Below, piece by piece: positions 1-9,083 of a DNA stretch of 64,000 nt (positions are counted from its first letter, which is position 1; each line of letters opens with the position of its first letter). The notes under the pieces were generated by a model, which saw nothing but the letters and a program-made list of their open reading frames with translations, was not told where the DNA came from and did no database searches. Source of the DNA: Pseudahrensia aquimaris (GTDB lineage Bacteria; Pseudomonadota; Alphaproteobacteria; Rhizobiales; Rhizobiaceae). The translations under genes were made by a program, and so were the position numbers. The stretch spans positions 124,001 to 188,000 of the forward strand of contig NZ_JBHTJV010000010.1 in the NCBI RefSeq assembly GCF_042676045.1, in the 5' to 3' direction.

Positions 1-42
1 GCCCCACTTTGTAAACGAGCGGGTTATCTGTCCCCCGTTTTA

Positions 43-657
43 TCAACCGGCGGTGTAGGGGGCGCGGCCTGTGGTTAGCGCATGGTCGAGATACTCAATG
101 CGGTCTTGACCCCAGAAGACTTCGCCATTCAGCACATAGGCAGGCGCGCCAACCACGTCCGCGGCGATGGCTTCTTTTGTATTGCGTGTGCGGATGGCGG
201 CAACGTCTTCACTTTTCGCTGCAGTAATGATCGCATCCGCGTCAAAACCGGCGCCAGTCAGCTTGGCGGCGATCACGCTCTCGTCAGACATATCTTTTTC
301 TTCTGCCCACACGCCCGCAAAAACAGATGCCATGTAGGCGGTCGGATCTTCACCCGTTTGCAAAAGTGCAATCACGCACTGATCCGCTAAAGCGATGTTG
401 GTGGGGAAATGCGCAGGTTTGAGATTAAGCGGCAGACCGCGAATATCAGCCACGCGCTGAAGTTCCAGCAGGCGATAACGCTGGCGAACTTCAGGACGCT
501 GCGCTGGCGGAACCGCGCCGGAAACTGCCCAGACGCCCATCAAATCAACCGGCTTATAATTCAGCTTCGCGCCATGTTTTGCCGCGACATCAACGATCGC
601 CTGATGGCCGAGATAGACAAATGGCGACATGCCGATGAAGTAGTAATCAATTTCCAT
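43..657 (-). CDS. 2-hydroxychromene-2-carboxylate isomerase-like DsbA-fold protein
   Basis: 204 aa, the usual length for the kappa-GST/HCCA isomerase family, which uses glutathione and a thioredoxin fold with a helical insertion. The N-terminal MEIDYYFIGMSPFVYLG shows the family's SPF.YLG segment, whose Ser contacts glutathione. GAPAYVLNGEVFWGQDRIEYL near the C-terminus is the typical closing strand and helix. The ATG at 657 is chosen because family homology begins there; a frame-compatible upstream extension looks unrelated. It follows the beta-oxidation cluster on the same strand but lies beyond a strong terminator, so it may be expressed separately. Substrate is not shown by sequence; a role in aromatic or xenobiotic breakdown is inferred from the family. 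Confidence 0.88.
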   Translation of the reverse strand: MEIDYYFIGMSPFVYLGHQAIVDVAAKHGAKLNYKPVDLMGVWAVSGAVPPAQRPEVRQRYRLLELQRVADIRGLPLNLKPAHFPTNIALADQCVIALLQTGEDPTAYMASVFAGVWAEEKDMSDESVIAAKLTGAGFDADAIITAAKSEDVAAIRTRNTKEAIAADVVGAPAYVLNGEVFWGQDRIEYLDHALTTGRAPYTAG

Positions 658-694
658 GGGTTGATCTCTTGAAGTTTGGGAAAGTCGTTGAGGC

Positions 695-736
695 AAAAAA
701 TAACCCCGCCGCTTTGCATCTCAAAGAGGCGGGGTT
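695..736 (-). terminator. Rho-independent terminator after fadJ
   Basis: The inverted repeat AACCCCGCC-G-CTTTG / CAAAG-A-GGCGGGGTT lies at 702-736, 14 paired bases with one mismatch and a 5-nt loop. Read on the minus strand it is followed by a run of six T (695-700). It sits 30 bases beyond the fadJ stop and should end the beta-oxidation transcript before the isomerase gene. Confidence 0.85.
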
Positions 737-765
737 AGCAGTGGTGAACCGAGCCTGGCTTTACG

Positions 766-2967
766 TCAAGCTGCGTCTTTCTTCTCAGCCTCACCGCCAA
801 AACGCCCATAGAACGTCTCGCCGTTTTTCGCCATTTCGTTGATCAGCCTGATCGGCTTGAAGTGGTCGCCATACTTCTTCGCCAGTTGACGCGCCCGCTT
901 TTGGAACGCCTCCAGCCCAATGCGATCAATATAGGAAAGCGGCCCGCCAGACCACGGCGCGAAGCCGAAGCCTAGGATTGCGCCCACATCCGCCTCGCGG
1001 ATATCGGTCACAACGCCTTCCTGCACAGTGCGTGCGGCTTCCATCGCGATGGTGTAGAGATAGCGATCTTTGATGTCCTGAATGTCGATGCTGTCGGCAT
1101 CCAATTGCGGAAACTTCTCCCGCAGTTCAGGCCAGAGCTTCTTAGTCTTCGGCTTTTCAGGATAGTCGTAAAAGCCCTTGCCACCCTTTTTGCCAATCCG
1201 TCCATTGTCCTCAACCATCCACTTGATGAGGTCTTGATGGCGGGGGTCAATGGCATCGGCCCCAAGGTCGGCAATCGTTTGTTTGATGACCTTGTTAGAA
1301 AGATCAATCGCTACTTCGTCGTTGAGTTCCAGCGGTCCCACAGGCATGCCAACCATGCGTGCCACGTTGTCGATCATTGCGACCGGCACGCCTTCGGTAA
1401 GCATGGTCCAGGCTTCGCCCATATAGCGAATGACACAGCGGTTTACGTAGAAGCCACGTGAATCCTGCACCACGATGGGCGTCTTCTTGATCGCCATCAC
1501 ATAGTCCATCGCAACGGCCAATGCTTCGGGCGAGGTCTTCTTGCCCATGATGATTTCCACCAGCATCATTTTGTCGACAGGCGAGAAGAAGTGGATGCCG
1601 ATGAAGTTTCTCGGTCGCATAGACGCCTGCGCCAATTCACCGATTGGAATTGTTGACGTGTTGGAAGCGAAAATCGCCTTTTTGCCGATGACAGCCTCGG
1701 AAGACTCTGTGACGATCTTCTTCACGCCCTTATCTTCAAACACCGCTTCAATCACGAGATCGCAGTCGCTGAGATCATCATAATTTGCCGTTGGGTGGAT
1801 GAGAGAAAGCAGCGCTTCTTTCTTCTCTTCGGTCGAGTGTTTGCGCGAAATCGCCTTGTCGAGAAGTTTCTCTGAATAGGCTTTGCCTTCTTTCGCTTCT
1901 TTCTCGTCGCGGTCCAGAAGCACAACTTCAATGCCTGCTTTCGCAGTCACATACGCAATACCCGCTCCCATAAAGCCAGCGCCGATCACGCCTATCTTTT
2001 TTACCTTCGGCACTTCAATGTCCGGACGGCGCGCGCCCTTGTTCAACTCCTGCATGTTGATGAACAGTGTGCGGATCATCGCCTTGGCTTCAGGCGTGGT
2101 AATGCAATTGGCGAAATACCGGCTCTCGATTTTCAAGGCCAGATCGAAGGGCACTTGAAGGCCTTCATAAACGCATTTCATGATGTTGGTCGCAGCCGGA
2201 TAATTGCCCGCCGTTTCCTTGCGCATGATCGCGTTGCCCGCGGACAGCATTTGTACACCTTGAGGCGACCAAACATTGATCGGCGCTTTAAAGCCCTTCT
2301 CATCCCAAGGCGCGACGGGTTTCAGCCCGTCACGGATCATTTGCTTCGCTTTCGCAACAGTCTCGCCAGCAGGCACAACTTCGGTGATCAATCCAAGCTG
2401 TTTCGCCTTTTTGGGGCGCTGATTTTTGCCTTGCAGCAGCATGGTCACCGCGTCCTGCGGGTTTACAAGCCGTATCGTGCGCTGCGTGCCGCCGCCACCG
2501 GGCAGAAGGCCGACTTTCACTTCGGGAAAGCCAAACGTGATGCGGTCATCATCCGCCGCAACACGGGCATGGCAGGCAAGAGCGATTTCAAAACAGCCGC
2601 CCAGTGCCAAGCCTTCCAGCGCCGCCACCCAAGGCTTGTCGCCCGTCTCGATTTGGCGAAGCGTAAGGTTCAGCTTGTAAGCACCGTCCATCAGCATACG
2701 AGCAGCTTTCTGCTCATCGGTCTTTTTCAGCGCTTCATATTCGCCCTGCATAGCCTGCAGCATCGTCAGGTCTGCGCCTGCGCCAAATGCCTTCTTGCCG
2801 GAGGTTAAAACAACGCCTTTGATAGCGTCGTCGGAAGCAACCTTGGCAATTAGCGCATCGATGTCTTCCATAACGGAAGCGTCGATGACGTTCATCGACC
2901 GACCGGGAGAATCCCAAGTAACAAGCGCAATGCCATCGGCGTCAGTTTCAATGGTGAAGTTTTTCAT
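766..2967 (-). CDS. fadJ: Fatty oxidation complex alpha subunit (enoyl-CoA hydratase / 3-hydroxyacyl-CoA dehydrogenase)
   Basis: 733 aa, full length for the FadB/FadJ family. Residues about 1-200 form a crotonase domain with the oxyanion-hole and catalytic region (ALGGCFEIALACHARVA, then FGFPEVKVGLLPGGGG). From about residue 325 the Rossmann motif IGVIGAGFMGAGIAYV opens the NAD-binding 3-hydroxyacyl-CoA dehydrogenase domain, with NTSTIPIGELA and IGIHFFSPVDKM downstream. It hydrates 2-enoyl-CoA and oxidises the 3-hydroxyacyl-CoA in cytoplasmic beta-oxidation, feeding the thiolase encoded upstream. AAGGAA precedes the ATG. The symbol fadJ rather than fadB rests on resemblance to alphaproteobacterial homologues and is not certain. 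Confidence 0.93.
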   Translation of the reverse strand: MKNFTIETDADGIALVTWDSPGRSMNVIDASVMEDIDALIAKVASDDAIKGVVLTSGKKAFGAGADLTMLQAMQGEYEALKKTDEQKAARMLMDGAYKLNLTLRQIETGDKPWVAALEGLALGGCFEIALACHARVAADDDRITFGFPEVKVGLLPGGGGTQRTIRLVNPQDAVTMLLQGKNQRPKKAKQLGLITEVVPAGETVAKAKQMIRDGLKPVAPWDEKGFKAPINVWSPQGVQMLSAGNAIMRKETAGNYPAATNIMKCVYEGLQVPFDLALKIESRYFANCITTPEAKAMIRTLFINMQELNKGARRPDIEVPKVKKIGVIGAGFMGAGIAYVTAKAGIEVVLLDRDEKEAKEGKAYSEKLLDKAISRKHSTEEKKEALLSLIHPTANYDDLSDCDLVIEAVFEDKGVKKIVTESSEAVIGKKAIFASNTSTIPIGELAQASMRPRNFIGIHFFSPVDKMMLVEIIMGKKTSPEALAVAMDYVMAIKKTPIVVQDSRGFYVNRCVIRYMGEAWTMLTEGVPVAMIDNVARMVGMPVGPLELNDEVAIDLSNKVIKQTIADLGADAIDPRHQDLIKWMVEDNGRIGKKGGKGFYDYPEKPKTKKLWPELREKFPQLDADSIDIQDIKDRYLYTIAMEAARTVQEGVVTDIREADVGAILGFGFAPWSGGPLSYIDRIGLEAFQKRARQLAKKYGDHFKPIRLINEMAKNGETFYGRFGGEAEKKDAA

Positions 2968-2976
2968 ACCGTTTCC

Positions 2977-3483
2977 TTAGATTGGACTGGCAAATGCGAG
3001 CACTTTGGCCGCTTTTATTGCCCCGTACACGAATAGAAATAGTGCAACGAGTGCGCACGCAACTGATGAGATTTGAGTGGTTTGTTGATCAAACCAACCG
3101 GTTTCCCCGAGTGGAGCGTCCCCGTTTAAAATAAAATTCCGAATGCGCCACCAATTGGGGCCGTGATAAGAACTGACGGCAAAATTGAAATAGGCGAATG
3201 TGTTAGCAGCTACCACTAGTGCTAGCCCCAGAATGAAACACACTGCAGATGAGTATAGCGTTTCGGATATGCCCAAATCGCTTATCTGTGATTGAGCTAA
3301 CCTAGTTGAACCAAGATAGCTCAGTATTGCTAAAACGCCGCCACCATTCAGGAGAAAAATTCCCCGTAAAGCCGCAGATCCATAAGCCTTCATGCCTTCA
3401 ACATAGAGCTGGCCTTCAACGATTAGCGAATCCGCAGTTTTGTCTCTCGCAACATATTCTCTTTCCTGCCCAACGTTTCCCAC
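2977..3483 (-). CDS. Small membrane protein of unknown function
   Basis: About 168 aa with three likely transmembrane segments (around GIFLLNGGGVLAILSYLG, AVCFILGLALVVAANTFAYF and SVACALVALFLFVYGAI). No family is recognised. It sits between the thiolase (7 nt upstream) and fadJ (9 nt downstream) in the beta-oxidation operon. The start is uncertain: the frame stays open into the thiolase gene, but TTG at 3486 or GTG at 3483, just after the thiolase stop and a TAAGG, fit best; an internal ATG is also possible. Its sequence is visibly AT-richer than its neighbours, suggesting late insertion into the operon. A link to fatty-acid metabolism is only positional. Confidence 0.6.
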   Translation of the reverse strand: MGNVGQEREYVARDKTADSLIVEGQLYVEGMKAYGSAALRGIFLLNGGGVLAILSYLGSTRLAQSQISDLGISETLYSSAVCFILGLALVVAANTFAYFNFAVSSYHGPNWWRIRNFILNGDAPLGETGWFDQQTTQISSVACALVALFLFVYGAIKAAKVLAFASPI

Positions 3484-3490
3484 CAACGCC

Positions 3491-4699
3491 TTACACCCGC
3501 TCGATAATCGTAGCCGTGCCCATGCCGCCGCCAATGCAGAGCGTCACCAGCGCCGTATTGAGATCGCGGCGTTCCAACTCGTCCAGCACGGTGCCGAGTA
3601 TCATTGCGCCGGTCGCACCCAGCGGATGGCCCATAGCGATTGCGCCGCCGTTCACATTGATGCGGTCGCGGGGGATGTCGAAGGCCTGCATGTAGCGCAG
3701 CACGACGGAGGCGAAGGCTTCGTTCAGCTCGAACAGATCGATATCCTCGATCTTCATCTTGGCGCGTTTCAGCAACTTCTCGGTCACGTCCACCGGGCCG
3801 GTCAGCATGATGGCCGGTTCCGAACCGATATTGGCAAAAGCGCGGATTTTGGCACGAGGTTTCAAGCCCATCGCCTTGCCACCGCGTTTGGAGCCGAGCA
3901 GCACAGCCGCTGCACCGTCCACGATGCCGGACGAATTGCCCGCGTGGTGGACATGATTGACGTCTTCCAATTCTGGATAGCGTTGAACGGCAACAGCATC
4001 GAAGCCGCCCATCTGCCCCATCATTTCAAACGCGGCGTTGAGCCCTGCAAGGTTCTGCATATCTGTGCCAGGGCGCATGTGTTCGTCGTGGTCCAGCAAT
4101 GTCAGGCCATTTATGTCTTTCACCGGCGCAATGGAGTTCTTGAACCTACCTTCTTCCCAGCTTTGGGCCGCACGCTTTTGGCTCTCAACGGCGTAAGCGT
4201 CCACATCATCGCGGGAGAATCCGTATTTTGTAGCGATCAAATCCGCCGAAATGCCCTGCGGCACAAAATATGACGGCACGGCCACGCTCGGGTCCATCGG
4301 CCAAGCATTGCCCGCCGCGCCGATGCCGATACGGCTCATGCTTTCGACGCCGCCGCCGATGGCGATATCGTCCGCGCCAGCTTCAATTTTGGCAGCAGCG
4401 AGGTTCACAGCATCAAGACCCGACGCGCAATAGCGGTTCACCTGAATGCCCGCAACGTCCTGATGGTATTCAGCCTGCAAAACAGCCGTGCGGGCGATGT
4501 CGCCACCGGCTTCTTTCACAGGGTCCACGCAACCCAAAACCACGTCGTCTACAAGCTGAGTATCAAGCCCGTTGCGGTCTCGGATGGCTTCCAGCACGGA
4601 AGCGCCGAGATAGTTTGTCGTCACCTCGTGGAGGGAACCGTCTTTCTTGCCGCGTCCGCGCGGTGTGCGAACGTGATCGTAAATATATGCGTCGGCCAT
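3491..4699 (-). CDS. Acetyl-CoA C-acyltransferase (thiolase)
   Basis: 402 aa, a full-length type I thiolase. The acyl-accepting cysteine is in VNRYCASGLDAVNLAAA, the catalytic histidine in NGGAIAMGHPLGATGAMI and the second cysteine in CIGGGMG. It cleaves 3-ketoacyl-CoA to acetyl-CoA and a shortened acyl-CoA, the last step of beta-oxidation. The ATG at 4699 is preceded by GAGGAG. It belongs to the minus-strand operon that includes two acyl-CoA dehydrogenases and fadJ, so it is a likely FadA partner of that hydratase/dehydrogenase, although FadA and PhaA-type thiolases cannot be separated firmly by eye. Confidence 0.92.
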   Translation of the reverse strand: MADAYIYDHVRTPRGRGKKDGSLHEVTTNYLGASVLEAIRDRNGLDTQLVDDVVLGCVDPVKEAGGDIARTAVLQAEYHQDVAGIQVNRYCASGLDAVNLAAAKIEAGADDIAIGGGVESMSRIGIGAAGNAWPMDPSVAVPSYFVPQGISADLIATKYGFSRDDVDAYAVESQKRAAQSWEEGRFKNSIAPVKDINGLTLLDHDEHMRPGTDMQNLAGLNAAFEMMGQMGGFDAVAVQRYPELEDVNHVHHAGNSSGIVDGAAAVLLGSKRGGKAMGLKPRAKIRAFANIGSEPAIMLTGPVDVTEKLLKRAKMKIEDIDLFELNEAFASVVLRYMQAFDIPRDRINVNGGAIAMGHPLGATGAMILGTVLDELERRDLNTALVTLCIGGGMGTATIIERV

Positions 4700-4709
4700 G
4701 ATGGTCTCC

Positions 4710-5342
4710 TCAGGCGGCGGATGTTGGTAGAATGTCTTCGGGGCGGGCGAAATTTGGCAACGCTTCAATGCGGCCAAGCCACGCTTTGATGTTCGGGTAG
4801 TCGTTCCAGTCTGTCTCGTAGTGGTCGGGCCAGAAACAGTATCCGGCCAACGAGAGGTCAGCGATGGTCACGCGATCAGCTGCCACCCACTCACGCTCTT
4901 CAAGGCGGCGATTAAGCAGTTTGAAGGCTTGAATCATACGGGCCTTGGCGAATTGCGCTTCCGGGGTCTCGCCCTTGCCCATGAATTTGTGCATGAAGCG
5001 GAACGTTGCCAGATTGCCGGTGAATTTGTGGTTGTCCCAAAGCAGCCAGCGCAAAACCTCGCGGTGCTCTTCGGCGTTGCGCGCTGCAAACTGGTCAAAC
5101 CGATCTGCAAGATGCCACAGCATCACGCCGGACTGGCTGATAACAATATCGCCTTGTGTGTGGTCGATCAAAACAGGCACTTCACCCATTTCGTTCAGTG
5201 CCCTGAACTCCGGCGAGCGGTTTGCTCCGTTCATAAAGTCCACGAACGCGGCGTCCCAATCCGCCCCTGCCAATTGTAGCATTAAGGCCGGTTTGTAGGC
5301 GTTCCCGGATTCGAGAAAGCAGTGGAGTGTATAGTCAGCCAT
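4710..5342 (-). CDS. Glutathione S-transferase family protein
   Basis: 210 aa with the GST layout: an N-terminal thioredoxin-like half (MADYTLHCFLESGNAYKPAL, then GEVPVLIDHT, the cis-proline segment, and the SGVMLWHLA glutathione-binding helix), then an all-helical C-terminal half ending in WLGRIEALPNFARP. AGGAAAGG precedes the ATG. Its start overlaps the end of the thioesterase gene by 8 nt, so the two are translated from one transcript. GST genes are seen inside catabolic operons; the electrophile handled here is unknown. Confidence 0.85.
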   Translation of the reverse strand: MADYTLHCFLESGNAYKPALMLQLAGADWDAAFVDFMNGANRSPEFRALNEMGEVPVLIDHTQGDIVISQSGVMLWHLADRFDQFAARNAEEHREVLRWLLWDNHKFTGNLATFRFMHKFMGKGETPEAQFAKARMIQAFKLLNRRLEEREWVAADRVTIADLSLAGYCFWPDHYETDWNDYPNIKAWLGRIEALPNFARPEDILPTSAA

Positions 5343-5793
5343 TTTCGGCCTTTCCTAATGAGGTCGGTGCGCTCTTTTCGAATTGCAATCCGTCAAACGC
5401 TCGCAGCTTCAGACTTGATGTTGCGCGTGCCGCCAGTTCGCTATCCCCGATATAGAGTTTGGCTTCGGCAAAGACGATTGCCTTGCCAGCTTTGGTTACC
5501 CAGGCTTCACCTGTGATTGGCCCCATCGGCACGGCTTTCAAAAATTGCGTGTGCAGATCAATAGTCGCCATCGCGTATTTCATCCCAAGTGAGATGAAGG
5601 TGTTGAAGCCCATCGCATCGTCCATCATGGCGCCCAAAAACCCGCCTTGAATGACACCACCAAAATTGATCATGTCGGCGTTGGGGGCAAAAGAAACCCG
5701 CGAATACATTTCGTCTGCGCGATGCTCTATCAGGTCCATGCCCATCCAACGGGCGGATGGCGGTGCCATGTCGGGCGAGAAATTTGAGGCCAT
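5335..5793 (-). CDS. PaaI-family hotdog thioesterase
   Basis: 152 aa single hotdog domain. NFGGVIQGGFLGAMMDDAMG is the helix carrying the family's HGG-like and acidic (Asp) catalytic positions, followed by TIDLHTQFLKAVPMGPITGE, typical of PaaI/YbgC-type acyl-CoA thioesterases. It probably hydrolyses acyl-CoA or arylacyl-CoA and frees CoA during beta-oxidation. ATG at 5793 is preferred to the in-frame TTG at 5799. The gene begins about 10 nt after the acyl-CoA dehydrogenase stop and overlaps the GST gene, so it is inside the operon. Confidence 0.82.
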   Translation of the reverse strand: MASNFSPDMAPPSARWMGMDLIEHRADEMYSRVSFAPNADMINFGGVIQGGFLGAMMDDAMGFNTFISLGMKYAMATIDLHTQFLKAVPMGPITGEAWVTKAGKAIVFAEAKLYIGDSELAARATSSLKLRAFDGLQFEKSAPTSLGKAENG

Positions 5794-5803
5794 AGACAAG
5801 GTC

Positions 5804-6973
5804 TTAAAGCCCCCGCGCGATCAGCAGTTTCATGATCTCGTTTGTGCCACCATAAATGCGCTGCACGCGAGCATCGCGGAACATGCGAGCGATAGGATAC
5901 TCGTTCATATAGCCATAGCCACCGTGAAGCTGGACACATTCGTCCATCACTTTGCATTGCAGATCGGTGACCCAATATTTTGCCATTGAGGCGGTAGAAG
6001 CGTCCAGCCCGCCTTCCAGATGCCGCTCGACGCAATGGTCGACGAAAACACGAGCAACACTGGCTTCGGTTTTCAGTTCAGCCAGTTTGAACTGGGTATT
6101 TTGAAAGTCGATGATTCGGTTGCCAAAGGCGCGGCGTTCTTTGACGTAGTCGATGGTGATCGCCAGCGCCCGTTCGATGGCACAAATCGCTTGATTGGCG
6201 ATCAAAAGACGCTCTTGCGGCAATTGCTCCATCAACTGATAGAACCCTTTGCCTTCTTCCGCACCCAATAGATTGGACGTTGGCACGCGCACATCGTTGA
6301 AAAACAATTCCGACGTATCATTGGCCTTCAGTCCAACTTTGTCGAGATTGCGTCCCCGTTCGAAACCCTCCAGCCCATCCGTCTCCAGAATAACCAACGA
6401 GGTGCCCTTGGCGCCCGCCGTTGGGTCAGTTTTGACGACGACGACAATCAAATTAGCGTGCTGTCCGTTGGTGATGAAAGTCTTCGATCCATTGATCTTG
6501 TAGTGATTGCCGTCTTTTACTGCGCTGGTTTTTATGCCTTGCAGGTCTGATCCTGCGCCGGGTTCCGTCATGGCGATCGCGCCAATAAGTTCGCCCGTTG
6601 CCATGCGCGGCAACCACTTTTCTTTCTGCTCTTTCGAGCCATAATGAAGAATGTACGGCGCAACGATGGAATTGTGCAGCGCAAGCCCAAACCCATCCAC
6701 GCCTTGGTGCCCAATGGCTTCCGCGATCACTGCTTCGTGAGCATAGGTGCCACCGCCGCCGCCATAGGCCTCCGGCATGGATGCACAAAGCAGACCAGCC
6801 TCGCCAGCCTTTTCCCAAACCGCGCGATCCACCTTTTCCTGCTTTTCAAAGCGGTCGTAGTGCGGCGCAACCTCTTCCGCCATGAAGCGATTGGCCATGT
6901 CTTCCAACATGGCCACATCGTCCTCGCGCCAAGCGGGCGTTGCAATCTGCAACGCTTCTCTGGGGTGATTCAT
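5804..6973 (-). CDS. Acyl-CoA dehydrogenase (short form)
   Basis: 389 aa, the standard tetrameric acyl-CoA dehydrogenase size. The signature segment IGAIAMTEPGAGSDLQGIKT and the C-terminal RIYGGTNEIMKLLIARGL are clear; the Glu in GGTNEI is the usual catalytic base position. FAD-dependent, it forms trans-2-enoyl-CoA and passes electrons to ETF. It lies 27 nt after the larger acyl-CoA dehydrogenase gene and just before the thioesterase. Chain-length preference cannot be read from sequence; branched-chain or medium-chain substrates are both plausible. Confidence 0.92.
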   Translation of the reverse strand: MNHPREALQIATPAWREDDVAMLEDMANRFMAEEVAPHYDRFEKQEKVDRAVWEKAGEAGLLCASMPEAYGGGGGTYAHEAVIAEAIGHQGVDGFGLALHNSIVAPYILHYGSKEQKEKWLPRMATGELIGAIAMTEPGAGSDLQGIKTSAVKDGNHYKINGSKTFITNGQHANLIVVVVKTDPTAGAKGTSLVILETDGLEGFERGRNLDKVGLKANDTSELFFNDVRVPTSNLLGAEEGKGFYQLMEQLPQERLLIANQAICAIERALAITIDYVKERRAFGNRIIDFQNTQFKLAELKTEASVARVFVDHCVERHLEGGLDASTASMAKYWVTDLQCKVMDECVQLHGGYGYMNEYPIARMFRDARVQRIYGGTNEIMKLLIARGL

Positions 6974-7000
6974 GATCTACTCTCTTGCTTGTGGGCTGGG

Positions 7001-8809
7001 CTAGAAGTCCTCAGCAGCCATAGCCATCATTGTGTCGGCGCCTGTCTGAATGCGTGCCAGATGAGCGGCGCTTTCGGGCATGATACGCTCCATGAAGAAC
7101 TTGCCGGTCAGCAGTTTGTTTTCCATGAACTTGGTCTGACCATTCGCACCGGCAGCGAGCTTTTCATGCGCGGTTTTCGCCATCATTGCCCACATGTGGC
7201 CAAAGGCGACCAGACCGAACAGGTGCATATAGTCAGTTGAAGCAGCACCGGCATTGTCCGGGTTCTTCATGCCGTTTTGCACCAGCCACATTGTTGCGGT
7301 TTGCAGATCGGTGAGCGCTTTGGACAGCGGCTCGACGTAGGGCTTCATCTTCTCATCATCTTTGTGCGCGGAGCAGAATTTGCCGACTTCAGCAAAATAC
7401 GCCTGCACAGCCTTGCCGCCCTTGCTGGGCAGTTTGCGGCCCACGAGATCGAGAGCCTGGATGCCGTTGGCTCCCTCGTAGATCATGGCGATGCGTGCAT
7501 CGCGCACGAACTGCTCAACACCCTGATCCTTTGTGTAGCCGGTTCCGCCAAACACTTGCTGCGCCTGCACGGTGGCGTCAAAACCCTTGTCGGTGATGAC
7601 GCCTTTGACCACAGGCGTCATCAGGCCCATGAAATCATCTGCCGCTTCCTGCACTTCTTTATCGTCTGAACGATGGTGCAGATCGCTTTTCAGCGCAGTC
7701 CAATATACCAGTGCACGCGCCGCTTCGTTGAAGCTTTTGATCGTCAGCAGGTTCCGGCGAATATCCGGATGTACGATGATCGGATCGGCCTTTTGGTCAG
7801 GAAACTTCGTGCCGGTGATTGCCCTGCCTTGAAGCCGCTCACGCGCCCAGTCGGCAGCATTTTGATACGCTACTTCCGACTGCGCCAAACCCTGAACGCC
7901 AACACCCAGACGCGCTTCGTTCATCATCACGAACATGGCCTTCAAACCACGGTTCTCTTCGCCCACGAGGTAGGCCGTCGCGCCTTCGTAGTTCATCACG
8001 CAGGTCGCGTTACCGTTAATGCCCATTTTGTGTTCAAGCGATCCGCAGGAAAGCTTGTTGCGCTCTCCTGGATTGCCGTCAGCATCAAGAATGTATTTTG
8101 GAGCGATGAACAGCGAGATCCCGTCCACGCCCTCCGGTGCACCGTCGATGCGCGCCAGCACAAGGTGAATGATGTTTTTCGACATGTCGTGCTCGCCAGC
8201 CGAAATCCAGATCTTCTGACCGGAAATCGCGAACGTGCCATCTTCGTTGCGCACCGCTTTCGTGCGCATCATGCCAAGGTCGGTGCCGCAATGAGGTTCG
8301 GTCAAGTTCATGGTGCCGGACCATTCGCCAGACAACATTTTCGGCACGTAGGCTTGCTTCTGCTCTTCCGAAGCGTGCTCAACCAGAGCGGCGGCCGCAC
8401 CAGCTGTCAGGCCGGGATACATGCCGAAAGCCATGTTGGCCGAGGAGACATACTCCTGAACCGCTGCGTTCAACGTCGCAGGCAGGCCTTGGCCTCCGTA
8501 TTCTTCCGGGAAGGGCAGGGCGCCCCAACCGGATTGCGAATAGAGATCATACGCTTCTTTAAAGCCGGTCGGCACTTTCACGCGATTGTCGAAACCCTCG
8601 CCTTCAATCCACTGGCAGCCCTCGCGGTCGCCCACTTCGTTAAGCGGCTGAAGAACTTCCTCGGCCAGCTTGCCGGCTTCTCCCAAAATCGCTTCGATCA
8701 TGTCCGGTGTTGCATCGGCAAAACCGGGCAGGTTGTTATATTTCTGTATCTGCAGAACGTCGTTGAGAACGAACAAAGTGTCCTCAAGCGGGGCGCGATA
8801 TGTGGGCAT
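7001..8809 (-). CDS. Acyl-CoA dehydrogenase with C-terminal extension (FadE/DmdC type)
   Basis: 602 aa. The core has TMNLTEPHCGTDLGMMRTKA and KIWISAGEHDMS, with the catalytic region AMIYEGANGIQALDLVGRKL near residue 440, followed by about 150 extra residues, the acyl-CoA dehydrogenase C-terminal domain. This two-domain architecture is shared by FadE-like enzymes and by DmdC (3-methylmercaptopropionyl-CoA dehydrogenase), so the substrate is open. GAGGAG precedes the ATG. It is the first enzyme gene downstream of the MerR regulator, and a candidate operator lies 212-228 nt upstream of its start. A 563-codon open frame on the opposite strand is a shadow. Confidence 0.9.
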   Translation of the reverse strand: MPTYRAPLEDTLFVLNDVLQIQKYNNLPGFADATPDMIEAILGEAGKLAEEVLQPLNEVGDREGCQWIEGEGFDNRVKVPTGFKEAYDLYSQSGWGALPFPEEYGGQGLPATLNAAVQEYVSSANMAFGMYPGLTAGAAAALVEHASEEQKQAYVPKMLSGEWSGTMNLTEPHCGTDLGMMRTKAVRNEDGTFAISGQKIWISAGEHDMSKNIIHLVLARIDGAPEGVDGISLFIAPKYILDADGNPGERNKLSCGSLEHKMGINGNATCVMNYEGATAYLVGEENRGLKAMFVMMNEARLGVGVQGLAQSEVAYQNAADWARERLQGRAITGTKFPDQKADPIIVHPDIRRNLLTIKSFNEAARALVYWTALKSDLHHRSDDKEVQEAADDFMGLMTPVVKGVITDKGFDATVQAQQVFGGTGYTKDQGVEQFVRDARIAMIYEGANGIQALDLVGRKLPSKGGKAVQAYFAEVGKFCSAHKDDEKMKPYVEPLSKALTDLQTATMWLVQNGMKNPDNAGAASTDYMHLFGLVAFGHMWAMMAKTAHEKLAAGANGQTKFMENKLLTGKFFMERIMPESAAHLARIQTGADTMMAMAAEDF

Positions 8810-9020
8810 GGTATTCTCCTCGAATTATTGCGTCTGCTCAGCGGCAGAGATCTCAAACCAAATGTGCAAGCGATTGAGAAGGGGAAGAGTGTTTGTCTGA
8901 GTAACCAAGGTCAACACTTGTCGCGTGCTTCTGAAAAAATACCGCACGCAGCATCCATCCGTGTTCCGTTCAATCTTTCACCGCAAACTAAGCACAAAGA
9001 TCAAACTGCGTCTACAATTC

Positions 9021-9036
9021 TTACGTTTACGTCAAA
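9021..9036 (-). promoter_or_regulatory. Candidate MerR/LiuR-type operator
   Basis: TTACGTTTACGTCAAA contains the perfect core ACGT-TT-ACGT and near-symmetric flanks. It resembles the LiuR motif of MerR-type regulators of branched-chain amino-acid and fatty-acid breakdown in Proteobacteria, as I recall it (TTTACGTTTACGTAAA-like). On the minus strand TTGACG within it could serve as a -35 element. It lies between the merR stop and the first acyl-CoA dehydrogenase, as expected for a regulator that controls the operon downstream of itself. Confidence 0.6.
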
Positions 9037-9083
9037 GAAAATGCAAAAAAATCCCATGGAAACTGCATTTTGCCGCTTCAATT

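Noticed and set aside
2155..2808. 217-codon plus-strand frame opposite fadJ
   Set aside because: Antisense to the crotonase domain of fadJ, with no family resemblance.
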